Of a stretch of 64,000 nucleotides of DNA, positions 8,789-16,515 are shown piece by piece. The notes under the pieces are model-generated. The model did no database searches. It saw nothing but the letters and a program-made list of their open reading frames with translations, and was not told the DNA's origin. The stretch lies in contig JAIEMP010000012.1 of NCBI GenBank assembly GCA_019752045.1, positions 1 through 64,000 on the forward strand. The letters are read 5' to 3'. Made by a program: the position numbers and the translations under genes. Origin of the DNA: Chitinophagaceae bacterium (GTDB lineage Bacteria > Bacteroidota > Bacteroidia > Chitinophagales > Chitinophagaceae). Each line of letters begins with the position of its first letter. Position 1 is the stretch's first letter.

Positions 8789-11326
8789 TCAGCCCATCAT
8801 CTGCAAGTGCTGATCAAGTTCTGCTTCGGTTTTAATTAGTACATCTCTTGCTTTGCTTCCCTGGCTGCCACCAACAATACCTGCTGCTTCTAATTGATCC
8901 ATCAGCCGCCCCGCCCTGTTATACCCCAGTTTCATGCGTCGCTGCAAAAGTGAAGTGGAACCCACCTGATTTTGCACAATCAGTCTTGCTGCATCTTCAA
9001 ACAAAGGATCACGGTCACTCATATCAAAATCCCGGCTTTCCAGTTCTTTCTCATCTACATATTCGGGCAACAAAAACGGTTGAGGATATCCTCTTTGTTT
9101 GCTGATGAACGAAACAATATCATCCACTTCGGGCGTATCAACAAAGGCACATTGTAAACGGGTTAGCTCTCCGTTATAACTGATGAGCATATCCCCTTTA
9201 CCAATCAATTGCTCGGCACCTCCGGTATCAAGAATTGTACGGCTGTCAACTTTTGACGATACTTTAAACGCAATCCTTGCAGGAAAGTTGGCTTTAATTG
9301 TACCTGTGATAATATTCACGGATGGACGTTGTGTAGCGATGATGAGATGAATACCTACTGCTCTTGCCAACTGTGCCAAACGGGCAATGGGCATCTCTAC
9401 TTCTTTACCTGCTGTCATAATCAAATCGGCAAACTCATCAATCACCAACACAATAAATGGAAGGTATTGATGCCCTTTTTGCGGATTGAGTTTGCGGCCA
9501 ACAAATTTGTCGTTGTATTCTCGCAGGTTTCGGCAACCGGCTTCTTTCAACAGATCATACCGGTTATCCATTTCAATACACAATGCATTGAGTGTATTAA
9601 TTACTTTCTTGGTATCAGTAATAATGGCTTCTTCTTCGCCCGGCAATTTTGCAAGGAAATGATTCTCGATGTGACGGTACAAACTCAACTCTACTTTCTT
9701 GGGATCAACCAACACCAGTTTCAATTGCGATGGATGTTTTTTATACAACAACGAAACAAGAATCGCATTCAACCCAACTGATTTACCCTGCCCTGTTGCA
9801 CCAGCCATTAACAAGTGCGGCATGGTTGTTAAATCAACAATAAAATTTTCATTATCAATTTTTTTACCAATTGCAATGGGCAATCCAAAGTTGTTGTGTT
9901 GAAACTTATCCGATGCCAGTAATGTTTTCATACTCACCACCGTCTTCTTTACATTGGGCACTTCAATACCAATGGTTCCTTTACCTGGAATGGGTGCAAT
10001 GATGCGGATACCCAATGCTGCAAGACTTAATGCAATATCATCTTCCAGGTTTTTAATCCGTGAAATACGAACACCTGCAGCAGGTACAATTTCATACAAG
10101 GTTACAGTAGGACCAACCGTTGCAAATATTTTCTGGATTTCAATATCGTAGTTGCGGAGCGTATTGATGATCTGATTTTTATAGTTCTCCAGTTCACCTG
10201 CATCCTGTATAATTTTTTCACTGCCGTGATTCTCTAATAAATTAAGCGAAGGGAATTTATAATCTTTCAAATCAAGAAAGGGATCATAGGGAGGTAGATT
10301 TTCAACCACCTTATTTTCTGCAACAGTTTCATCTGTTGCATCGGCATCTTCATTTGCATTTTTTATTTCAAGTGCAAGATCATTAGCTATCTCTTCTTTC
10401 GATTGTTTTTTTGTTTTTTCCGGTTCAGGAATGCTCATTTGTACAAAGGGCTCTGCCTGCAGCTCAGGTTCAATTACTTCATTTGTGATTGGTCTGTTAT
10501 CTGCTGCTGCATCTTCCCGTTCTGTGATGGAGAAATCGTGTAATGGATTTTTCTTTTCTTCAACACCGTCGGCTAAAATCAACTTTGCTTCGCCTTTTAA
10601 CTGATTATTGATTTTTGCAACATCATCCTGTAATGAATCTGATAATACAACCGGAGTTGTTTCGCCTTCATCTAGATCATCTGTAACCGTAGATTCTTTT
10701 AGTTTTTTAGCAGGTAACTTAAACACTGGATTAAACCGCCAGATGGCGTATGACACCGCTGCGAGTAATAAAATAATAGCAGTGCCTGTTTTACCGGCAA
10801 AGCCCATGAGCCATGACGATGCATAATTCCCAAAAGCCCCTCCCCACGGGAAACCCAGTTGCTGCATAAAAAAAGAAAAGAAAACCGGTAATATGAGCAA
10901 CCCGACTAACACATACTTTATATTACGTGTTATGGAGAACAGCTTTTTACCAAAGAGCAAATTAGCTCCAATTATAAAAAAGAAGGTACAAATGAGAAAA
11001 GAAGCTACACCAAAGCCTTTATAAAAAAACAAATGTGAACTCCATGCACCAAAACGGCCAAGCAGGTTTTGTACCTGCATATCTTCTTTCAGTAATACAT
11101 TCCATGAGTGACGGAGTACCTTATCCTGATCTTCCTGCCAGGTAAATAAATAAGAGGTAAAAGAAATAAACAAAACTACTGCCAGCAACAGGAAAATGAT
11201 ACCGGTAATTTTATGTGTACGCTCATCCTTTACCAATTCTTTTACCGATACTTGTTCTTCCTTGTCCTGCTTCATTTGCCCGGAGCCTTCTTTTTTCTTC
11301 TTTTCTTTTATGCGCTTTTCGGCCAT
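8789..11326 (-). CDS. ftsK: DNA translocase FtsK
   Basis: 845 residues from the start at 11326 (MAEKRIKEKK). Four N-terminal membrane segments (for example GIIFLLLAVVLFISFTSYLF) are followed by an acidic linker of about 200 residues, then the motor: FtsK alpha domain, Walker A GATGQGKS (about residue 500), Walker B LVIDEFADL, and a C-terminal winged-helix gamma domain (LLQRRMKLGYNRAGRLMDQLEAAGIV) that reads KOPS-like polar sequences. It pumps chromosome ends apart at the division septum. The frame is open to 11362. A -7 box (TATCTTTG, 11339-11332) ends five bases before the ATG, implying a nearly leaderless mRNA or use of Met at 11275 (MKQDKEEQ). lolA follows. Confidence 0.95.
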   Translation of the reverse strand: MAEKRIKEKKKKEGSGQMKQDKEEQVSVKELVKDERTHKITGIIFLLLAVVLFISFTSYLFTWQEDQDKVLRHSWNVLLKEDMQVQNLLGRFGAWSSHLFFYKGFGVASFLICTFFFIIGANLLFGKKLFSITRNIKYVLVGLLILPVFFSFFMQQLGFPWGGAFGNYASSWLMGFAGKTGTAIILLLAAVSYAIWRFNPVFKLPAKKLKESTVTDDLDEGETTPVVLSDSLQDDVAKINNQLKGEAKLILADGVEEKKNPLHDFSITEREDAAADNRPITNEVIEPELQAEPFVQMSIPEPEKTKKQSKEEIANDLALEIKNANEDADATDETVAENKVVENLPPYDPFLDLKDYKFPSLNLLENHGSEKIIQDAGELENYKNQIINTLRNYDIEIQKIFATVGPTVTLYEIVPAAGVRISRIKNLEDDIALSLAALGIRIIAPIPGKGTIGIEVPNVKKTVVSMKTLLASDKFQHNNFGLPIAIGKKIDNENFIVDLTTMPHLLMAGATGQGKSVGLNAILVSLLYKKHPSQLKLVLVDPKKVELSLYRHIENHFLAKLPGEEEAIITDTKKVINTLNALCIEMDNRYDLLKEAGCRNLREYNDKFVGRKLNPQKGHQYLPFIVLVIDEFADLIMTAGKEVEMPIARLAQLARAVGIHLIIATQRPSVNIITGTIKANFPARIAFKVSSKVDSRTILDTGGAEQLIGKGDMLISYNGELTRLQCAFVDTPEVDDIVSFISKQRGYPQPFLLPEYVDEKELESRDFDMSDRDPLFEDAARLIVQNQVGSTSLLQRRMKLGYNRAGRLMDQLEAAGIVGGSQGSKARDVLIKTEAELDQHLQMMG

Positions 11327-11331
11327 AAAAA

Positions 11332-11339
11332 CAAAGATA
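11332..11339 (-). promoter_or_regulatory. -7 box at the ftsK start
   Basis: CAAAGATA on the plus strand reads TATCTTTG on the minus strand, a perfect TAnnTTTG. It lies five bases from the ftsK ATG at 11326. A TTG (plus-strand CAA at 11356-11358) is 16 bases upstream, slightly short of the usual spacing. Confidence 0.5.
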
Positions 11340-11422
11340 AAGAATGCAACCATCCCAACCACAGAGAAAAGACTGGCACAAAAAGCCGAAATGTTTTATC
11401 TTAATCGCCGAACAGACGCTTT

Positions 11423-13336
11423 ATGAGAAAACGATCCCTGCTTACCTGTCTTTTATTGCTTTACATGATTACGGCATTTGCACACAGCGATACCATGTTA
11501 TCGGTTATCCGTACATCCAACGTCGTAAACCTGCACTACCTGCCGCAAAACATGCACGTGTTTATTGATACAAACAGCAATATGCCGCTTCAGGATATCC
11601 GGGGTATTATGTTCCTTCATCTCAACGAAGAGCCCAAGAAAAAGGTATCAAAATCGCTGATGATTGATGCAAGAATTTATTTGCTGATATGGATTGAAAA
11701 TGATGAACAGATTCCCCGTTCCTTTTATATTACTCCGGGCACCTATTCTACCGAAACAATTCTGTATACCAGAGATTCCATTAGCAATGAATGGACAGAA
11801 ATTCCAAGTCAGATTGCAAAAGACAAAAGTGAAAAGTCGTACCGTTTTTTTACCATACCTGCAGGAAAAGAAATGCAGATACTTGTACGATGTAAATATG
11901 CCAGAACAAATATTATTACACTTAATCCATATCTCATTAATCCCATTTTTTTTGATGACCATGTCAATAACATTCATACCAACTGGTTTGGAGTGAACAC
12001 CTTTACCTATGTTTTGTGCGGATTACTTTTTATGATGATTCTGTTTTCAATGGCGAACTATGTGCAGAATTATAAAAGGGAATTTCTGTATTATTCTGTG
12101 TATGCTTTTTCAATGGGGCTGTTGCTTTTTTTAAAAGCTGTTTTGTACAAACGCTCTACTCAGTTTAATTTTTTTAATGAAGAGTATCTTGATTATTTTC
12201 TGCAAATCACAGGTTACATTTTTTACATTGGTTTTACAAGAATGTTTTTGGGTACACCTGTAAACTACCCCCTTCTAAACCGTTTGTTTATTATTGCTGA
12301 GTTTGTGTTAGGTGGATTTCTTTTGTTGTTCAGTATTTTTTACTTTGGCAAATTCCCATTTGTATATCTCACCACTACCGAAAACATCAGCAAATTCTTT
12401 CTCATTTTTCTGGGTATCATGTACCTGATTCTCGGATTAGTTAACCGTAATAAACTTATGAATTATTTGCTGGCAGGTAATATTTCAAACCTTGTGATGG
12501 GCAGTATTTCACAATACATTGTGTTGGTTCCTTCTACTACACTGCTACCTGCAACCGGTATTTTCAGACAGTCGGTTTTATTTTTTGAAGTAGGCATTTT
12601 ACTAGAGCTTGTTTTCTTTCTCTTTGGACTGGTATATAAAAACAAAGTGGAGCTGATTGAAAAAGTAAAAATGAGAGAAGCGATAAAACTGGAAGCTGAA
12701 CGGCAGGAATATGAGAAAGAACTTGCTGTGTTAAGAGCCCAGCAGGATGAACGAAGCCGTATATCAGCAGATATGCACGATGAGCTGGGCAGTGGTGTTA
12801 CGGCTATTCGTTTACTGAGTGAAATTGCACGACAGAAATCAAAAGAACATCCTATTGACGAAATACCCAAGATCTCTTACAATGCCAATGAGCTGATGAC
12901 AAAGATGAACGCCATCATCTGGAGTATGAATGCAGGAAATGATACCGTTAACAGTCTGGTAGCATATATCCGTTCGTATGCATCGGAGTACCTTGATAAT
13001 TTTAAAATGGATTATAAAATAAAAGTAGCGGCAGAAATCCCCAACACAGAAATATCAGGCGTACGGCGCAGAAATGTTTTTCTGGTATTAAAAGAATCGC
13101 TGAACAATGTAATGAAACATGCCAATGCAGAAGAAGTAATAATCAGCATTGATTTTAATGACAACAACATTATCATTGAAATTAATGATAACGGAAAGGG
13201 AATAGATCCTGAAAAACTCAATCAGTTTGGAAACGGTCTTAAAAATATGCAGCGACGCATGGAGAGCATTGGTGGAACGTTCGATATTTCTTCCGGCACC
13301 GGAACAACTGTAAAATTAACGGTACCTATTCATTAA
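11423..13336 (+). CDS. Membrane sensor histidine kinase, 7TM-DISM type
   Basis: 637 residues. A signal peptide (MRKRSLLTCLLLLYMITAFA) is followed by a periplasmic beta-rich 7TMR-DISM extracellular domain (about 25-185), then seven or so membrane helices (about 195-410), a coiled coil (about 415-445), and a HisKA_3 dimerisation domain with phospho-acceptor His in SADMHDELGSG. The HATPase_c domain shows the N box KESLNNVMKHA, G1 INDNGKGID and G2 FGNGLKNMQRRM. This is the NarX/DesK-like class. No response regulator lies next to it, so it is an orphan here. Its ligand is unknown. The last 11 bp overlap the convergent DUF423 gene. Confidence 0.9.
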   Translation: MRKRSLLTCLLLLYMITAFAHSDTMLSVIRTSNVVNLHYLPQNMHVFIDTNSNMPLQDIRGIMFLHLNEEPKKKVSKSLMIDARIYLLIWIENDEQIPRSFYITPGTYSTETILYTRDSISNEWTEIPSQIAKDKSEKSYRFFTIPAGKEMQILVRCKYARTNIITLNPYLINPIFFDDHVNNIHTNWFGVNTFTYVLCGLLFMMILFSMANYVQNYKREFLYYSVYAFSMGLLLFLKAVLYKRSTQFNFFNEEYLDYFLQITGYIFYIGFTRMFLGTPVNYPLLNRLFIIAEFVLGGFLLLFSIFYFGKFPFVYLTTTENISKFFLIFLGIMYLILGLVNRNKLMNYLLAGNISNLVMGSISQYIVLVPSTTLLPATGIFRQSVLFFEVGILLELVFFLFGLVYKNKVELIEKVKMREAIKLEAERQEYEKELAVLRAQQDERSRISADMHDELGSGVTAIRLLSEIARQKSKEHPIDEIPKISYNANELMTKMNAIIWSMNAGNDTVNSLVAYIRSYASEYLDNFKMDYKIKVAAEIPNTEISGVRRRNVFLVLKESLNNVMKHANAEEVIISIDFNDNNIIIEINDNGKGIDPEKLNQFGNGLKNMQRRMESIGGTFDISSGTGTTVKLTVPIH

Positions 13337-13724
13337 CCGATGAAGTACGTAAACCAAGCAACAACCCCACCCAGCCAACAATAAAACAAACCCCACCAAA
13401 AGGTGTAACAGCACCCAGCCAGCTGACAGCTTCAACAGCGGCTGCTTTTAAAAAAGTGAGTGTGTATAAAGATCCGCTGAATAATACAATGCCTGTTATA
13501 AATAAATAACCTGCACGTTTGTACCAACTGTTATGATTTTGTTTCATCAGTAACCCTGTTAATGCCAGAGCAAATACATGAAAGAACTGATACAGCACAG
13601 CCGTTTGATAGGTTTGTAAACTCCTTTCATCCAGCAGTTCACGTAAAGCATGCGCTCCAAATGCTCCCATGCCAACAGCAAGTGCAGCAAGTAAAAATGA
13701 GATTTTAAGAAATTGATTACCCAT
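13326..13724 (-). CDS. DUF423 family membrane protein
   Basis: 132 residues with four predicted membrane helices. The family signature is clear near the N terminus: AVGMGAFGAHALRELL followed by YQTAVLYQFFHVFALALTG. DUF423 proteins (YgdD-like) are small inner membrane proteins of unknown function. The start codon overlaps the end of aroK by 8 bp, so the two are probably co-translated. The 3' end overlaps the convergent kinase gene by 11 bp, leaving no room for a separate terminator. Confidence 0.88.
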   Translation of the reverse strand: MGNQFLKISFLLAALAVGMGAFGAHALRELLDERSLQTYQTAVLYQFFHVFALALTGLLMKQNHNSWYKRAGYLFITGIVLFSGSLYTLTFLKAAAVEAVSWLGAVTPFGGVCFIVGWVGLLLGLRTSSVNE

Positions 13725-14223
13725 GTCGTCTGATCATTTTTTGAAAATTTTCAAGACTCACGGATTGTGCAGGTAAATGATACATAGCCTGCACATAGTA
13801 TTCTTCCCGTTGTTTTAATTTTTCACTGATATGCTCCTCCAGTAAATGATCCGGTACCTGTGCAATCAAGGGTCTGGTTTCTTTTTCGTTTTGCAAACGT
13901 TGTACAAGCAATGCCGCATTCGCTTTCAGATAAATGGTTACGCCATGTGCATTCATCCATTTCATGTTGTTGTGAAAGCAGGCTGTGCCGCCTCCGCAAC
14001 TCAAAATAAACTGATCTTTTTTTTCAAAAGAATGCAACATTGTTTTTTCCTGTTTACGAAATGCAGCTTCTCCTTTCTCTTCAAAAAGAGCAGTGACCGT
14101 TTTTCCTTCCTGCTTTTCAATTTCAGCGTCGAGATCGTAAAAGCTGATGCCAAACGCTTCGCTCCATTGCTTACCCCAGTGCGTTTTTCCGCTACCCATA
14201 AAACCAATGATAAAATAACGCAT
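13717..14223 (-). CDS. aroK: Shikimate kinase
   Basis: 168 residues, the usual length. P-loop GFMGSGKT (7-14), substrate-binding DLDAEIE (30-36), an Arg in AAFRKQE (R56) and the shikimate-binding GGG in LSCGGGTACF (77-79) are all present, as is the lid Arg region (KETRPLIAQ). It phosphorylates shikimate at the 3-hydroxyl, the fifth step of the chorismate pathway. It is the first gene of a pair with the DUF423 gene (8-bp overlap). A degenerate heptamer repeat lies just upstream (14254-14277). Confidence 0.94.
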   Translation of the reverse strand: MRYFIIGFMGSGKTHWGKQWSEAFGISFYDLDAEIEKQEGKTVTALFEEKGEAAFRKQEKTMLHSFEKKDQFILSCGGGTACFHNNMKWMNAHGVTIYLKANAALLVQRLQNEKETRPLIAQVPDHLLEEHISEKLKQREEYYVQAMYHLPAQSVSLENFQKMIRRHG

Positions 14224-14253
14224 GAAGGTTTTGTTGTTTGATACGAAGGTAAT

Positions 14254-14277
14254 GAGTGATGAGTGATGAATGATGAG
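14254..14277. repeat. Degenerate GAGTGAT heptamer repeat
   Basis: GAGTGAT-GAGTGAT-GAATGAT-GAG, about 3.4 copies of the same 7-bp motif (opposite strand) as the perfect array at 1-84. It lies 31 bp upstream of the aroK start codon. Confidence 0.75.
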
Positions 14278-14351
14278 TTAGCTTACTTTATTTCGGATCT
14301 CTGCACAAACTCATGGCCTGATAGCTATCGTCTCATCTTTCATCACCGATC

Positions 14352-14382
14352 AAAAAAAAAGCCCATCGTTAAAACGATGGGC
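14352..14382 (-). terminator. Intrinsic terminator of rpsA
   Basis: On the minus strand a 10-bp perfect stem (GCCCATCGTT at 14361-14370 with AACGATGGGC at 14373-14382) precedes nine T residues (14360-14352). It lies 25 bp after the rpsA stop codon. Confidence 0.93.
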
Positions 14383-14406
14383 CTGTATTAAAAATCCGGT
14401 TAAGTA

Positions 14407-16323
14407 TTAACCTTCTTTTTCTTCACTCTTTGTTTCATCAGCTGCACCGCCGTCTAATTTTTTCTTCAGATCGGCTAATACACCTAAATCACCAAGTGTT
14501 GTTTTCTCTACTTTGCTTTGTACGTCTTTTACTGCTTTCTTTGTGCGTACTGCATCGGCTTGCTTTTCTTTGAACTCAGCATTCTTTTCGTCAGCAATTG
14601 CCTTTTCCCAAATGCGTGCATGGCTGATAACAACACGCTTTTCATTGCGATCGAATTCAATCACCATGAACTGTGCTGTTTCATCTGCAGCTACCTGCTT
14701 ACCATCTTCTTTGTTGGTATGACGGTTAGGAGCAAATCCTTCAATACCGTATGGCAATTGAACTACTGCACCTTTATCATCTTTCTTGGTAACATGGCCT
14801 TCGTGAATAGTTCCGATAGCAAATGTTTCTTCCAATGCATTCCAGGGATCTTCTTCTAATTGTTTATGTCCTAACTGGAGTTTGCGGTTTTCTTTATCAA
14901 TGCTCAGGATCATGACGTCAATTTCCTGCCCAACTTTTGTGTATTCGCTTGGGTGGTTGAAACGCTTGGTCCAGCTGAGATCACTGATGTGAATCATACC
15001 ACCAATTCCTGCTTTCAGTTCTACAAACACACCATAAGGAGTAATGTTTTTCACCAAACCTTTATGCTTGCTTTCAACAGGGAATGTATCTTCAATAGTG
15101 CTCCATGGATCCTGACTCATTTGCTTAATGCTCAAGCTCATCTTACGGGCATCTTTATCAAGCGTTACAATTTTCGCTTCATGTTCGTCGCCCATTTTGA
15201 AGAATTCTTTTGCATTAACCGGCGTGTTAGCCCAGCTGATTTCACTTACGTGAACCAGACCTTCTACACCAGGCATGATTTCTAAGAAAGCACCATAGTC
15301 TTCAATGTTTACAACCTTACCTTTCACGGTGTTACCTTCAACGATTGTTTCGCTGAGTGTATCCCATGGGTGTGGAGTTAATTGTTTCAGACCAAGGCTG
15401 ATACGTTTTTTATCATCGTCGAAATCAAGAACTACAACGTTCAGTTTCTGATCCATCTTCAACACTTCTGTTGGATGGTTGATACGGCCCCAACTGATAT
15501 CTGTGATATACAACAAGCCATCAACACCACCCAGATCAAGGAACGCACCGAAATCGGTGATGTTCTTAATAGTACCTTCCAGTACCTGACCTTTTTCAAG
15601 CTTGCCCATGATCACTGCACGTTGTGCTTCAATATCGCTTTCAATGAGTGCTTTGTGACTTACAACAGCGTTCTTAATGGTTTCGTTAATCTTCACCACT
15701 TTAAACTCCATTGTTTTGCCAACAAACTGATCGTAATCGGTTACAGGCTTCACATCAATTTGTGAACCCGGTAAGAATGTTTCCATTCCAAACACATCAA
15801 CGATCAAACCACCTTTTGTTTTACTTGTAACAGTACCGGTAACAATTTCGCCGGTTTTGTGCACTTCCATAATACGCTCCCATGCACGTGTAATGCGTGC
15901 AAGTTTGCGGCTGAGGTGTAAGTGACCTTCTCTGTCTTCTTTTTCAACCACCATTACTTCAACAGTGTCGCCGATTTTTAAACCCGGCAAATCACGGAAC
16001 TCGTTCAATGAAACAAGACCATCACTTTTAAAGCCGATGTTTACAACCACATCTGTTTTTGTTAATGCCACAACCTGGCCATCAACAATTTCAGCATCGT
16101 TTACCTGCTTAAACGTACCATCATACACTGAATCGTACTTTTCACGTTCTTCTTTGCTGTAGATTGCTACGTTGCGCTTGTCAACGCTCCAGTCAAAATC
16201 ATCATGAGCAGTTTGCTCCACCACAGGTGCCTTTGTTATCGCTGCAGAAGTTTCGGCAACAGTTGTTGCTTCCACGTTCTCCTGTGCATCAGCGTTTGAG
16301 TTAACAATTTCGTTTTCTGACAT
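14407..16323 (-). CDS. rpsA: 30S ribosomal protein S1
   Basis: 638 residues from the start at 16323 (MSENEIVNSN); the frame is open to 16389, but the promoter at 16360-16390 lies in that extension. Six S1/OB repeats are visible, the third to fifth best conserved (for example NITDFGAFLDLGGVDGL, NIEDYGAFLEIMPGVEGL, NITPYGVFVELKAGIGGM). An acidic N-terminal tail of about 45 residues and a Lys/Glu-rich C-terminal tail flank them. S1 helps load mRNA on the small subunit. In Bacteroidota, where Shine-Dalgarno sequences are rare, it is thought to be important for start selection. It is monocistronic, with its own promoter and terminator. Confidence 0.96.
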   Translation of the reverse strand: MSENEIVNSNADAQENVEATTVAETSAAITKAPVVEQTAHDDFDWSVDKRNVAIYSKEEREKYDSVYDGTFKQVNDAEIVDGQVVALTKTDVVVNIGFKSDGLVSLNEFRDLPGLKIGDTVEVMVVEKEDREGHLHLSRKLARITRAWERIMEVHKTGEIVTGTVTSKTKGGLIVDVFGMETFLPGSQIDVKPVTDYDQFVGKTMEFKVVKINETIKNAVVSHKALIESDIEAQRAVIMGKLEKGQVLEGTIKNITDFGAFLDLGGVDGLLYITDISWGRINHPTEVLKMDQKLNVVVLDFDDDKKRISLGLKQLTPHPWDTLSETIVEGNTVKGKVVNIEDYGAFLEIMPGVEGLVHVSEISWANTPVNAKEFFKMGDEHEAKIVTLDKDARKMSLSIKQMSQDPWSTIEDTFPVESKHKGLVKNITPYGVFVELKAGIGGMIHISDLSWTKRFNHPSEYTKVGQEIDVMILSIDKENRKLQLGHKQLEEDPWNALEETFAIGTIHEGHVTKKDDKGAVVQLPYGIEGFAPNRHTNKEDGKQVAADETAQFMVIEFDRNEKRVVISHARIWEKAIADEKNAEFKEKQADAVRTKKAVKDVQSKVEKTTLGDLGVLADLKKKLDGGAADETKSEEKEG

Positions 16324-16359
16324 AAAATGATCCCGATGTTGTTTTTTAGTTCGGGGTCG

Positions 16360-16390
16360 CAAAGTTAAGGTTAAAAGGCTTGCGGCCAAA
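16360..16390 (-). promoter_or_regulatory. rpsA promoter
   Basis: Minus strand: TTTG (16390-16387), 19-base spacer, TAACTTTG (16367-16360). This matches the Bacteroidota TTTG/TAnnTTTG consensus exactly at ideal spacing. Transcription should start near 16353, about 30 bases before the start codon, which fixes the rpsA start at 16323. Confidence 0.85.
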
Positions 16391-16515
16391 GGATTTGAAG
16401 GGGAAAAATCTCCTCTCCCAAAGCTTTTATCTACCCTTTTTCTGTTTTACAGGCTTAAACAAGTTGGTTTTACCCGAAACAGGCAACGGAGCGCCCCAAA
16501 AAGTGCTGACCTTAC

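Noticed and set aside
9329-9781. 150-codon plus-strand open frame opposite ftsK
   Set aside because: It lies wholly antisense to the conserved motor domain of ftsK, with no sign of a protein domain.
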